From the NCBI RefSeq assembly GCF_002564105.1, contig NZ_PDBX01000001.1:1302001-1366000 (forward strand): a DNA stretch of 64,000 bases, in the 5' to 3' direction. Shown here one piece after another: positions 8,924 to 16,649 of the stretch. A program made the position numbers and the translations under genes. The DNA comes from Collimonas sp. PA-H2. Its GTDB lineage: Bacteria; Pseudomonadota; Gammaproteobacteria; Burkholderiales; Burkholderiaceae_D. The notes beneath the pieces were generated by a model that made no database searches, was not told the origin of the DNA, and saw only the letters and a list, made by a program, of their open reading frames with translations. Within the stretch, counting starts at the first letter, position 1. Each line of letters opens with the position of its first letter.

Positions 8924-10081
8924 TTGAAAACTAAAACCCCTACCCAGCCGCATTACTTCATCCCGCAGCCGCTCGACAATACGCGGCTGGCACACTTGTG
9001 CGGACCGCTGGATGAAAACCTGCGGCAGATTTCGGCGGCGCTGGATGTCTCGATTTTCCGCCGCGGCGACAAATTTATCGCAGCCGGCGGCAATGCCGAG
9101 CGCGCGGTCGAGATCCTCGACCAGTTTTACGCCGTCGCCAACAAGGTGATTTCGGTCGGTGAAATCCAGCTGGCGCTGGTGGAACAGCGCGCCAAACTGG
9201 GCATGGGCAAGAAACTGAAAGTGGCCAAGAGCAATGGCAAGGCCGGTGCAGAACCTGGCGACGAAACCGGTGCAGATCCGGCCGATGCCGAACTGACCGA
9301 GACCGATATCGAAAGCCCGGTCCTGAAAACCCGCCGTAGCGATTTGCGCGGGCGTACCCCGCATCAAAGCCAATACATCCACTCCATCCTGGAACACGAC
9401 GTTACGCTCGGCATCGGCCCGGCCGGCACCGGCAAGACTTATCTGGCGGTGGCTTGCGCGGTCGATGCGCTGGAACGCGACGCGGTCAAGCGCATCGTAC
9501 TGACGCGGCCGGCGGTCGAAGCCGGCGAACGCCTGGGTTTCCTGCCGGGCGACTTGGCGCAAAAGGTCGATCCCTATCTGCGTCCTCTGTATGACGCCCT
9601 CTACGATCTGCTGGGTTTTGACCGTACCCAGAAGATGTTTGAAAAGCAGGCGATTGAAATCGCCCCGCTGGCCTATATGCGCGGCCGCACCCTGAACCAT
9701 GCTTTCATCATCCTGGATGAAGCGCAGAACACCACGCCGGAACAGATGAAGATGTTCCTGACGCGGATCGGCTTCGGCAGCAAGGCCGTGGTGACCGGCG
9801 ACGTTACCCAGATCGATTTGCAGCGCGGCCAGAAGAGCGGCCTGATCGATGCCATGAACATCCTGAAAGACGTGCGCGGCATCGCCTTTACCCGCTTCAA
9901 CAGCAGCGACGTGGTGCGCCATCCCCTGGTGGCCCGCATCGTCGACGCCTACGAAACCGCCTCGCAGGCGGCGCCGGTGGCATCCACCCATGGCGTCATC
10001 GAAGGCGCGACTCCGCCAGCAGCGAAACCAGCCAAGCCGGTACAGACCGGCATCACCAAAACAGCACGGAATCGTAAGTAA
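8924..10081 (+). CDS. ybeZ: PhoH-like ATPase (YbeZ)
   Basis: PhoH family P-loop ATPase of 385 residues. It has an N-terminal KH-like region, a charged linker near residues 100-140, the Walker A motif GPAGTGKT (165-172) and Walker B FIILDEAQN. YbeZ is the usual genetic and physical partner of YbeY in rRNA processing, and ybeY follows after 5 bases here. No in-frame ATG is available, so TTG at 8924 is used as the start, without a strong Shine-Dalgarno sequence. The last 30 residues are low complexity (Ala, Pro, Lys). Confidence 0.93.
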   Translation: MKTKTPTQPHYFIPQPLDNTRLAHLCGPLDENLRQISAALDVSIFRRGDKFIAAGGNAERAVEILDQFYAVANKVISVGEIQLALVEQRAKLGMGKKLKVAKSNGKAGAEPGDETGADPADAELTETDIESPVLKTRRSDLRGRTPHQSQYIHSILEHDVTLGIGPAGTGKTYLAVACAVDALERDAVKRIVLTRPAVEAGERLGFLPGDLAQKVDPYLRPLYDALYDLLGFDRTQKMFEKQAIEIAPLAYMRGRTLNHAFIILDEAQNTTPEQMKMFLTRIGFGSKAVVTGDVTQIDLQRGQKSGLIDAMNILKDVRGIAFTRFNSSDVVRHPLVARIVDAYETASQAAPVASTHGVIEGATPPAAKPAKPVQTGITKTARNRK

Positions 10082-10086
10082 GCACA

Positions 10087-10554
10087 ATGCCGCAAAAAAA
10101 TAAACTCTCCCTGTCGGTGCAATATCCTGACCAGCGCCTGCAAGACAGCGTCACGCGCCCGCAATTACGGCGCTGGGTGCAAGCCGCCCTGCTGGCGCCG
10201 GCCGAACTGACGGTCCGCTTTGTCGATGCCGAAGAAGGGCGCGCTCTGAACCGCGACTACCGCGGCAAGGATTACGCCACCAACGTACTGACCTTTGCCT
10301 ACTCCGAAGACCAAGAGGAAGACGACAACGGCGTCACCCAGGCCGACATCATCCTCTGCACAGACGTGCTGGAACGCGAAGCCAAGGAACAGAACAAGAC
10401 CGTAGTGGAACATGCGGCGCATCTGGTGGTGCATGGCGTCCTGCATGCGCAAGGCTATGACCATGAAGACGAGGAAGAAGCCAATGAGATGGAAGGCCTG
10501 GAAATTGAAATCCTGGAAGCACTGGGCTGGCCCAATCCCTATGCGGACCGCTGA
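10087..10554 (+). CDS. ybeY: Endoribonuclease YbeY, 16S rRNA maturation
   Basis: A 155-residue metal-dependent endoribonuclease involved in 16S rRNA 3' maturation and ribosome quality control. The zinc motif HGVLHAQGYDH is visible with ligands His116, His120 and His126, and the conserved LNRDYRGKDYATNVLTF block precedes it. It follows ybeZ by 5 bases. A strong terminator sits just downstream, so the unit ends here. In many relatives ybeX (corC) and lnt follow directly; here about 2.4 kb of redox genes intervenes. Confidence 0.96.
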   Translation: MPQKNKLSLSVQYPDQRLQDSVTRPQLRRWVQAALLAPAELTVRFVDAEEGRALNRDYRGKDYATNVLTFAYSEDQEEDDNGVTQADIILCTDVLEREAKEQNKTVVEHAAHLVVHGVLHAQGYDHEDEEEANEMEGLEIEILEALGWPNPYADR

Positions 10555-10581
10555 ACGCGCAGATCTCGCCCAGCTTTCAAG

Positions 10582-10606
10582 AAACGCCGCCTTTGCGGCG
10601 TTTTTC
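10582..10606 (+). terminator. Intrinsic terminator after ybeY
   Basis: AACGCCGC pairs with GCGGCGTT around a short CTTT loop and is followed by TTTTTCTTTT. It closes the miaB-phoH-ybeY unit. Confidence 0.85.
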
Positions 10607-10827
10607 TTTTACGGCGCCTGTTTTCCCCCGGATTGTCTTCCCTAACCTAAGACATTCTCTATATTCATGGATTTGAATATTAAAATGACAACAAATAATT
10701 ATCAAACGCCTCAAATCCATTCCATGCATTTTTAAGTAATAAGATTATGATGAAATGATGTAATGAATTGATTTGGCCTGCGACTAAGGCACATGAAAAC
10801 AACATTACTCAGTCTCCGGAGACAATC
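10607..10827. other. AT-rich intergenic stretch before the cytochrome cassette
   Basis: About 220 bases, clearly richer in A+T than the flanking genes. I see no gene in it and no confident -10/-35 pair. It must hold the promoter of the sORF/cytochrome/oxidoreductase unit, because ybeY is terminated upstream. CGGAGAC at 10817-10823 is a plausible ribosome binding site for the ATG at 10828. Confidence 0.4.
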
Positions 10828-10884
10828 ATGAATCCAGTCACGCTGCTCATATTGGCCGCGCCCCTCCTGCTGCAGGAGGTTTAA
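10828..10884 (+). CDS. 18-residue upstream ORF overlapping the cytochrome ribosome-binding region
   Basis: ATG at 10828, preceded by CGGAGACAATC, reads MNPVTLLILAAPLLLQEV then TAA. The peptide is strongly hydrophobic, and its stop codon is followed at once by the ATG of the cytochrome b561 gene (10885). The last codons CAG GAG GTT contain the AGGAGG that serves the next gene. That Shine-Dalgarno sequence is paired in a hairpin (10863-10879), so translating this ORF would be needed to open it. It could be a leader peptide for translational coupling, a tiny membrane subunit, or both. There is no homology evidence; the call rests on position, start context and composition. Confidence 0.5.
   Translation: MNPVTLLILAAPLLLQEV
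10863..10879 (+). promoter_or_regulatory. Hairpin sequestering the Shine-Dalgarno of the b561 gene
   Basis: CCTCCTGCTGCAGGAGG folds into a perfect 7-bp stem with a three-base loop. Its 3' arm AGGAGG is the ribosome binding site of the gene starting at 10885. Its 5' arm is exactly complementary to it and resembles the anti-Shine-Dalgarno end of 16S rRNA. Confidence 0.6.
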
Positions 10885-11499
10885 ATGGCATCCTCCGTCC
10901 TCAATACGCTCAAGAAACCGCTCGTTCATCCGGTCTGGCTGCGCATTACACACTGGCTCAATGTATTGGCAGTAATCATCATGATCCTGAGCGGCTGGCG
11001 CATCTATAACGCTTCGCCGATCTTCCCGTTCCGCATTCCCAGCGAATGGACCCTGGGCGGCTGGCTGGGCGGCGCCCTGCAATGGCATTTCGCGGCAATG
11101 TGGCTGCTGGTCTTCAATGGCCTGGTGTACCTGCTGATGAATACCGGCAGCGGCCGCCTGTGGAAGAAATTCCTGCCTCTGCGCCCGGCTGAAGTGATCC
11201 AGGACATGCTCAAGGCGCTGCGCGGCAAGCTGCAGCACGATTCCCTCGATCACTATAACGCCGTGCAGAAGCTGGCCTATGTGTCGGTCATCCTGGATTT
11301 GATACTGCTGGTGGTGTCGGGCCTGGCGATCTGGAAATCCGTGCAGTTGCCTGTCCTGCGCGATCTGATGGGCGGCTATGACAGTGCCCGTATCGTCCAT
11401 TTCTGCGCCATGGCTTTCCTGGTCGCTTTCATCGTGGTGCACGTGATCATGGTGGCGCTGGTTCCACGCACGCTGCTCGCCATGCTGCGCGGCCGCTGA
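10885..11499 (+). CDS. Cytochrome b561-type membrane subunit
   Basis: A 204-residue integral membrane protein with four predicted helices and conserved His (His15, His23 in ITHWLN, the WHFAAMW region, and IVHFCAMAFLVAFIVVHVIM) suitable for two b-type hemes. This fits the cytochrome b561/Ni-Fe-hydrogenase b-subunit superfamily. It lies 7 bases before a molybdopterin oxidoreductase of sulfite-oxidase type and probably passes electrons between that enzyme and the quinone pool, as in YedYZ-like pairs, though it is not MsrQ-like in sequence as far as I can tell. Its ribosome binding site is buried in a hairpin inside the preceding small ORF. Confidence 0.85.
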   Translation: MASSVLNTLKKPLVHPVWLRITHWLNVLAVIIMILSGWRIYNASPIFPFRIPSEWTLGGWLGGALQWHFAAMWLLVFNGLVYLLMNTGSGRLWKKFLPLRPAEVIQDMLKALRGKLQHDSLDHYNAVQKLAYVSVILDLILLVVSGLAIWKSVQLPVLRDLMGGYDSARIVHFCAMAFLVAFIVVHVIMVALVPRTLLAMLRGR

Positions 11500-11506
11500 G
11501 GAGATC

Positions 11507-12289
11507 ATGATGATCAAGAAAAATCTCGGACCGGCTTCGCAGCTCGACGCCGAATCCATATTGAAAGATGCCCGCCGCGAGCTGGCGCAGCCGTCGCGCC
11601 GCCTGTTCACCAAGCGAGCGCTGACCCTGGGCGGCCTGTCGCTGCTGACCGGCTGCAATATTACCGACGAGCCATCCATCAACCGCATGCTGGAACGCAT
11701 TTCACGCATGAACGATGGTGTGCAGGGATGGCTGTTCGATCCCAAGCGGCTGGCGCCCACTTATACGCAGGCCCAAATGACCCGGCCCTTCCCCTTCAAC
11801 GCCTTCTACGGCATCGAAGATGTACCGGAGATCGACGGCAGCGACTATCAGCTGGAAATCCTCGGGCTGGTTGCCAACAAGCGCCCCTGGACGCTGGAGC
11901 AGTTGCACAAGATGCCGCAGAACGAGCAGATTACCCGCCATATCTGCGTCGAGGGCTGGAGCGCCATCGGCCGCTGGGGCGGCATCCCGTTCTCCTATTT
12001 CCTGAAAATGATAGGCGCCGACCTGAGCGCCAAATATATCGACTTCCAGTGCGGCGACGATTACCACACCAGCATCGACATGGCGACCGCGCTGCATCCG
12101 CAGACCCAGCTCACCCTGACTTACGACGGCCAGATCCTGCCGGCGAAGTACGGCTTCCCGATGAAACTGCGGATGCCGACCAAGCTTGGCTACAAGAATC
12201 CGAAACATATCGTTTCGATGGAGGTGACTAATAAATACCCCGGCGGCTACTGGGAAGACCAGGGGTACAACTGGTTTGGCGGATCCTGA
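11507..12289 (+). CDS. Sulfite-oxidase-family molybdopterin oxidoreductase, Tat-exported, possible lipoprotein
   Basis: A 260-residue protein with the oxidoreductase molybdopterin-binding domain. RHICVEGWSAIGRWGG contains Cys147, the expected Mo-ligating cysteine; the C-terminal MKLRMPTKLGYKNPKHI block is typical of SUOX/YedY proteins. The N-terminus has a twin arginine (SRRLFTKRALTLGG) and then LLTGC with Cys50, so Tat export and lipidation are both possible. Substrate is unknown: sulfite, methionine sulfoxide or another S/N-oxide are options from the family. GAGGAGATC precedes ATGATG. It is paired with the b561 subunit just upstream. Confidence 0.88.
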   Translation: MMIKKNLGPASQLDAESILKDARRELAQPSRRLFTKRALTLGGLSLLTGCNITDEPSINRMLERISRMNDGVQGWLFDPKRLAPTYTQAQMTRPFPFNAFYGIEDVPEIDGSDYQLEILGLVANKRPWTLEQLHKMPQNEQITRHICVEGWSAIGRWGGIPFSYFLKMIGADLSAKYIDFQCGDDYHTSIDMATALHPQTQLTLTYDGQILPAKYGFPMKLRMPTKLGYKNPKHIVSMEVTNKYPGGYWEDQGYNWFGGS

Positions 12290-12348
12290 TACGGGCTCTG
12301 CCATTTGCTGCACTTATTGATACTTTCGTAAATCACGACAAATCTCCC

Positions 12349-12446
12349 GTAGGGTGGGCACTCCGTGCCCACGCGGACGCGACGGGGCGCGAAGCCCGGA
12401 ACATGAATGCCCACAGCACCGCGTGGGCACGGAGTGCCCACCCTGC
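12349..12446. repeat. REPIN-like inverted doublet, copy 1
   Basis: Two inverted REP-like arms, GTAGGGTGGGCACTCCGTGC (from 12349) and its complement ending near 12446, flank a 40-base spacer. Each arm contains its own hairpin (GTGGGCAC TCC GTGCCCAC). A second copy with similar spacer lies at 46705-46801. Confidence 0.85.
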
Positions 12447-12542
12447 AACATCGATTCTCAGAATGATGGCTTGTCCTGTTTTATGAAATTCTCAATAATG
12501 ACTTTTTATGGCGCTTTTGCCACTTTTACCTGGAGATTCAAA

Positions 12543-12824
12543 ATGAAAAAAAGCCTCACAATCCTGTTGCTTAGCGGCCTGATGATGACTGCCGGCGGCG
12601 CTTTTGCCCAAGACGCAATGTCGAAGGACGCTGCCCCGATGGCTAAGGACGCCATGTCCAAAGACGCTATGAGCAAGGACAACATGGCTAAGGACGGCAT
12701 GGATAAGGACGGCATGGCCAAGCCGCACAAGAAAATGCACCACAAGAAAGACATGTCCAAGGACGCCATGCCGAAAGACGAAATGGGCAAGGGCGGCATG
12801 GCTAAAGATGAAATGAAGAAATAA
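12543..12824 (+). CDS. Pentapeptide MXKDX repeat protein
   Basis: A 93-residue exported protein. The signal peptide MKKSLTILLLSGLMMTAGGA ends at FAQ (about residue 23). The mature part is almost entirely MSKDA, MAKDG, MDKDG, MPKDE-type five-residue repeats (about ten), interrupted by a Lys/His-rich patch PHKKMHHKKD. This matches the family named pentapeptide MXKDX repeat protein, of unknown function. The regular Met, Lys, Asp and the His patch suggest metal or oxidant handling, which is inference. TGGAG lies upstream of the start. It is 250 bases after the molybdopterin enzyme, separated by the REPIN, and has its own terminator. Confidence 0.88.
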   Translation: MKKSLTILLLSGLMMTAGGAFAQDAMSKDAAPMAKDAMSKDAMSKDNMAKDGMDKDGMAKPHKKMHHKKDMSKDAMPKDEMGKGGMAKDEMKK

Positions 12825-12844
12825 TTACTTCTTTAGCAATACAG

Positions 12845-12878
12845 GCGGATAATGCTTTTAAGCACTATCCGCTTTTTT
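12845..12878 (+). terminator. Intrinsic terminator after the MXKDX gene
   Basis: GCGGATA-ATGC pairs with GCA-CTATCCGC around TTTTAA, followed by TTTTTTT. Confidence 0.85.
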
Positions 12879-13002
12879 TATGCGCTTAAACTGTGATTTC
12901 TGCCAGGATATGACATCGATGACACATGCGTTTCGTCGTCCTGTCACATATTTGTTGTATGCTATTGCTTCCGAAACAATGTGAAACCAAGGCTAACGCC
13001 AT

Positions 13003-13884
13003 ATGCCAGAGCACCCTAGTAGCGTCAAATCATTTGACGCTAAACCCCATCGGTCACTATTTGAACGCCTGACCGCACTGATTTCTCCCGAACCTGAAAA
13101 TCGCGCTGAACTGCTCGATGTGCTGCAAGACGCACACGAACGCAACCTGATCGACGCCGATGCGCTGTCGATGATCGAAGGCGTGTTCCAGGTATCCGAC
13201 CTCTCCGCCCGCGACATCATGATTCCACGTTCGCAAATGGACATGATCGACGTCACCAAGCCGATCGAAGACTGGATGCCCGAAGTCCTGTCGACCGCCC
13301 ACTCGCGCTTTCCTGCCGTCGATGGCGAGCGCGACAAGGTGATCGGCATCCTGCTGGCGAAAGACCTGCTGCGCTACTACGCCGAAGATTCCTTCGACGT
13401 GCGCGACATGCTGCGTCCGGCGGTGTTCATCCCTGAATCCAAACGCCTCAACGTCTTGCTGCGCGACTTCCGCGCCAACCGCAACCACATGGCGATCGTG
13501 GTCGATGAATACGGCGGCGTCGCCGGCCTCATCACCATCGAAGACGTGCTGGAACAGATCGTCGGCGATATCGAGGACGAATACGATTTCGACGAGGAAG
13601 AAGACAATATCCTGGCGATCCGCGACGGCGACCACGGCGGCCGCTGGCGCGTCAAGGCGCTGACCGAGATCGAGCAATTCAACGAGACGCTGGCAACCGC
13701 CTTAGTGGACGAAGATGTCGACACCATCGGTGGCCTGGTCGCCAATCACCTGGGCCGCGTGCCGCGCAAAGGCGATGAATTCACCATCGACAATGTGCGC
13801 TTCGAAGTATTGCGCGCCGACGCCCGCCAAGTGCATGTCCTGCTGGTCGAAAAGCTGTCAGAATCTGCCCAGGAAGAATCCTGA
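13003..13884 (+). CDS. corC: CorC/HlyC family CBS-domain protein (YbeX)
   Basis: A 293-residue protein with a tandem CBS pair (about residues 60-190, from ARDIMIPRSQMDMIDV to GLITIEDVLEQIVGDIEDEYD) and a C-terminal CorC_HlyC transporter-associated domain (about 205-285). It lacks membrane segments, as expected for YbeX/CorC. Family members are linked to Mg/Co efflux and, as YbeX, to ribosome function with YbeY and YbeZ. It is followed by lnt, keeping the usual ybeX-lnt order despite the redox insertion upstream. Confidence 0.93.
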   Translation: MPEHPSSVKSFDAKPHRSLFERLTALISPEPENRAELLDVLQDAHERNLIDADALSMIEGVFQVSDLSARDIMIPRSQMDMIDVTKPIEDWMPEVLSTAHSRFPAVDGERDKVIGILLAKDLLRYYAEDSFDVRDMLRPAVFIPESKRLNVLLRDFRANRNHMAIVVDEYGGVAGLITIEDVLEQIVGDIEDEYDFDEEEDNILAIRDGDHGGRWRVKALTEIEQFNETLATALVDEDVDTIGGLVANHLGRVPRKGDEFTIDNVRFEVLRADARQVHVLLVEKLSESAQEES

Positions 13885-13894
13885 AGATGAGAGC

Positions 13895-13929
13895 GTAGGT
13901 CGGTCCGGCGCTGCGCTTGTCCGACCTAC
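13895..13929. repeat. REP-like palindrome between corC and lnt
   Basis: GTAGGTCGG (13895-13903) and CCGACCTAC (13921-13929) are perfect inverted arms around TCCGGCGCTGCGCTTGT. It lacks a T tail, so it is more likely a dispersed REP-type element than a terminator. Confidence 0.6.
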
Positions 13930-13950
13930 CTCTACTAGCAATCGCTGCCT

Positions 13951-15540
13951 ATGCGTTTTCGCCTTAGCTCTATTCCATTTCCCATCCTGCTGGCGCTGGC
14001 TGCCGTCACCGGCGCCGTCAACGTCCTTTCCTTTGCTCCCTACGGCCTCTGGCCGCTGCAACTGCTGACCCTGGCGCTGCTGGTCTTTTGCCTGCTGCGG
14101 ATGGGTGCGGCCGGCGTAGGTGCGGCCGGCGTAGGTGCGGGCAGCATCAAGCGCGGCGCCCTGCTTGGCTGGGCCTACGGCTTCGGCTGGGTCGCCCACG
14201 GGGTTTACTGGATCTATATTTCGTTGCACGATTTCGGCGGCTTGCCAGGCTGGCTGGCGGTGCTGGCGGTGGCCGTGCTGGCGGCCATCATGGGCTTGTA
14301 CACAGCGCTCTGCGTCAGCCTCAGCCTCTGGCTGCAACGGCGCTGGAATGCCTCGCCGCTGCTGTTTGCGCTGGCGATTTTCCCGGCCATGTGGGGCCTG
14401 ACCGAATGGCTGCGCGGCTGGATATTCACCGGCTTCCCCTGGTTGATTTCGGGTTATGCCCATACCACCGGTCCGCTGAGCGGTTTCGCACCGCTGGTCG
14501 GGGTCTACGGCTTGGGCTGCATCTCGGCGGTAATTGCCGGTTGCCTGGCTTTGCTGCCGCAACGCAAACTGCCGGCCGTCGCCGCTTTGCTGGCGCTGCT
14601 GGCCGGCCTCGCTTTGCACCAGATCAACTGGACCGCACCGCATGGCAAGCCGATTTCCGTGCGCCTGTTGCAGGGCAACGTGCCACAGGAAGAGAAATTC
14701 AATACGGCCCAGATCATCAATTCGCTGCGCCTGTATGTCGACATGATCCGCGCCGCGCCGGCCGACCTGATCGCCACGCCGGAGACCGCGGTGCCGATCC
14801 TGCAAACCGAGCTGCCGCCGGATTTCCTCCCTGCCTTGTCGGATTTCTCGCGCCAGAGCGGCAGCCATATCGCGCTCGGCATTCCCTATATCGATGGCCC
14901 CTACCGCTATTCCAACAGCGTCATCGGCATCGCTCCGCAAGACAAGACGCTGCCCGCTTTCCGCTACGACAAGCAGCACCTGGTGCCGTTTGGCGAATTC
15001 GTGCCGTTCGGCTTCCGCTGGTTTGTCGACATGATGAATATCCCGCTCGGCGATTTCCAGCGCGGCGCGGCGGTACAAGCGCCCTTCGCTGTCAAAGACC
15101 AGTGGGTGCTGCCGAACATCTGCTACGAAGACTTGTTCGGCGACGAAATCGCCGCCCAACTGGCCGCCACCAACGCCGCCGGCAAGCCAAGCGCGACGCT
15201 GTTGCTGAACATGTCGAATATCGCCTGGTTCGGCAACACCATCGCCTTGCCGCAGCATTTGCAGATCTCGCAGATGCGCAGCCTGGAAAGCGGCCGGCCT
15301 ATGCTGCGCGCCACCAATACCGGCGCCACCGCCCTGATCGATCCGCACGGCGTGGTCAGCGCTCAGCTGGCGCCATACACCCGCGCCACGCTGGCGGTCT
15401 CGGTGCAGGGCTACAGCGGCATGACACCGTACATCCTGTTTGGCAACCGCACCTTGCTGGCTGCGGCGCTGCTGATGCTGGCCGGCGCCTGGTGGCGCTG
15501 CCGCCAGGCGCGCGGCGGGCTGGGCCAGAAACGGGACTAA
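13951..15540 (+). CDS. lnt: Apolipoprotein N-acyltransferase Lnt
   Basis: A 529-residue inner-membrane enzyme that adds the third acyl chain to lipoproteins. Several N-terminal membrane helices are followed by a nitrilase-like periplasmic domain with the triad Glu278 (TPETAVP), Lys341 (RYDKQHLVPFGEF) and Cys391 (NICYEDLFGDE), and a last C-terminal helix. All catalytic residues are present. Between the second helix and the next, residues about 52-65 contain GAAGVGAAGVGAG, encoded by a 15-bp tandem repeat (14104-14133 plus a partial unit). It follows corC after a REP-like palindrome, so it may still be cotranscribed. Confidence 0.95.
   Translation: MRFRLSSIPFPILLALAAVTGAVNVLSFAPYGLWPLQLLTLALLVFCLLRMGAAGVGAAGVGAGSIKRGALLGWAYGFGWVAHGVYWIYISLHDFGGLPGWLAVLAVAVLAAIMGLYTALCVSLSLWLQRRWNASPLLFALAIFPAMWGLTEWLRGWIFTGFPWLISGYAHTTGPLSGFAPLVGVYGLGCISAVIAGCLALLPQRKLPAVAALLALLAGLALHQINWTAPHGKPISVRLLQGNVPQEEKFNTAQIINSLRLYVDMIRAAPADLIATPETAVPILQTELPPDFLPALSDFSRQSGSHIALGIPYIDGPYRYSNSVIGIAPQDKTLPAFRYDKQHLVPFGEFVPFGFRWFVDMMNIPLGDFQRGAAVQAPFAVKDQWVLPNICYEDLFGDEIAAQLAATNAAGKPSATLLLNMSNIAWFGNTIALPQHLQISQMRSLESGRPMLRATNTGATALIDPHGVVSAQLAPYTRATLAVSVQGYSGMTPYILFGNRTLLAAALLMLAGAWWRCRQARGGLGQKRD
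14104..14142 (+). repeat. 15-bp tandem repeat inside lnt
   Basis: Two exact units GGTGCGGCCGGCGTA (14104-14118 and 14119-14133) and a partial third. They encode GAAGV twice and keep the frame, so copy-number change would not disrupt Lnt. Confidence 0.7.
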
Positions 15541-15548
15541 GCCAGCAA

Positions 15549-15582
15549 AACCCGTTAAAATCGCTGCTTTTAGCGGGTCTTT
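15549..15582 (+). terminator. Probable terminator after lnt
   Basis: ACCCGTTAAAA pairs, with a bulge, with CTTTTAGCGGGT, then TCTTTTAT. It separates lnt from glyQ. Confidence 0.65.
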
Positions 15583-15668
15583 TATAGCGCTCTGCGTCGC
15601 CCCCGGTATTTCATTCAGTATTTAGCTCATTAACCGGCATTTTGCCGTATGGAAAAGCAACAAAAACG

Positions 15669-16649
15669 ATGCTTACATTTCAACAAATCATTCTCAAATT
15701 ACAAGATTACTGGGATGCGCAAGGCTGTGCCCTGCTGCAACCCTACGATATGGAAGTCGGCGCCGGCACTTCGCACACCGCGACCTTCCTGCGCGCCATA
15801 GGTCCGGAGCCCTGGCGCGCCGCCTATGTCCAGCCTTCGCGCCGTCCGAAAGACGGTCGCTATGGCGAAAACCCGAACCGCTTGCAACATTATTATCAAT
15901 ACCAGGTAGTGCTGAAGCCAGCGCCGGAAAACATCCTTGACCTGTATCTCGGCTCGCTGGCGGCGCTCGGCCTCGATCTGCAGCGCAACGACGTGCGCTT
16001 TGTCGAAGACGACTGGGAAAACCCGACCCTGGGCGCCTGGGGCCTCGGCTGGGAAGTCTGGCTGAACGGCATGGAAGTGACCCAGTTCACCTATTTCCAG
16101 CAAGTCGGCGGCCTCGATTGCAAGCCGGTGCTGGGCGAGATCACTTACGGCATCGAACGGCTGGCCATGTACCTGCAAGGCGTGGAAAACGTCTACGACC
16201 TGGTATGGACCGAGTGGATTGAAAACGGCGTCAAGAAGACCCTCAGTTATGGCGACGTGTTCCACCAGAATGAAGTCGAGCAGTCGACCTACAACTTCGA
16301 ATACGCCGATACCGAATTCCTGTTCCCGCTGTTCGGCAACTACGAAACCCAGGCCAAGCGCCTGCTGGAAGTGCCGCTGGCGCTGCCGGCCTACGAAATG
16401 GTGCTGAAGGCGGCGCACACCTTCAATCTGCTGGATGCGCGCGGCGCCATTTCGGTCACCGAACGCGCCGCCTACATGGGCCGGATCCGCAACCTGTCGC
16501 GCGCGGTGGCGCAGGCGTACTACGATTCACGGGCAAAACTGGGCTTCCCTATGTGGGAAATCACCAAGGAAAACGCCGAACTGTTATTGCAAGAATTTGG
16601 AGATGAATACATGGCGGCTGTAGCCCAGCGCGCAGGGGATGCAGCATGA
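15669..16649 (+). CDS. glyQ: Glycine--tRNA ligase alpha subunit
   Basis: Catalytic alpha subunit of the bacterial alpha2beta2 glycyl-tRNA synthetase, 326 residues from [20 protein letters not shown]. Conserved blocks [38 protein letters not shown] and [16 protein letters not shown] are all present. An ATG at 15642 in the same frame is not part of the conserved protein. The stop overlaps the glyS start (ATGA), indicating coupling. Confidence 0.97.
   Translation: MLTFQQIILKLQDYWDAQGCALLQPYDMEVGAGTSHTATFLRAIGPEPWRAAYVQPSRRPKDGRYGENPNRLQHYYQYQVVLKPAPENILDLYLGSLAALGLDLQRNDVRFVEDDWENPTLGAWGLGWEVWLNGMEVTQFTYFQQVGGLDCKPVLGEITYGIERLAMYLQGVENVYDLVWTEWIENGVKKTLSYGDVFHQNEVEQSTYNFEYADTEFLFPLFGNYETQAKRLLEVPLALPAYEMVLKAAHTFNLLDARGAISVTERAAYMGRIRNLSRAVAQAYYDSRAKLGFPMWEITKENAELLLQEFGDEYMAAVAQRAGDAA

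Noticed and set aside
10607..10827. Small RNA gene in the AT-rich stretch
   Set aside because: No terminator-like hairpin with T tract and no promoter pair that would define a transcript.
13858..15348. 496-codon open frame antisense to lnt
   Set aside because: Shadow ORF rich in Gln, Arg and His. Lnt triad residues confirm the plus strand.
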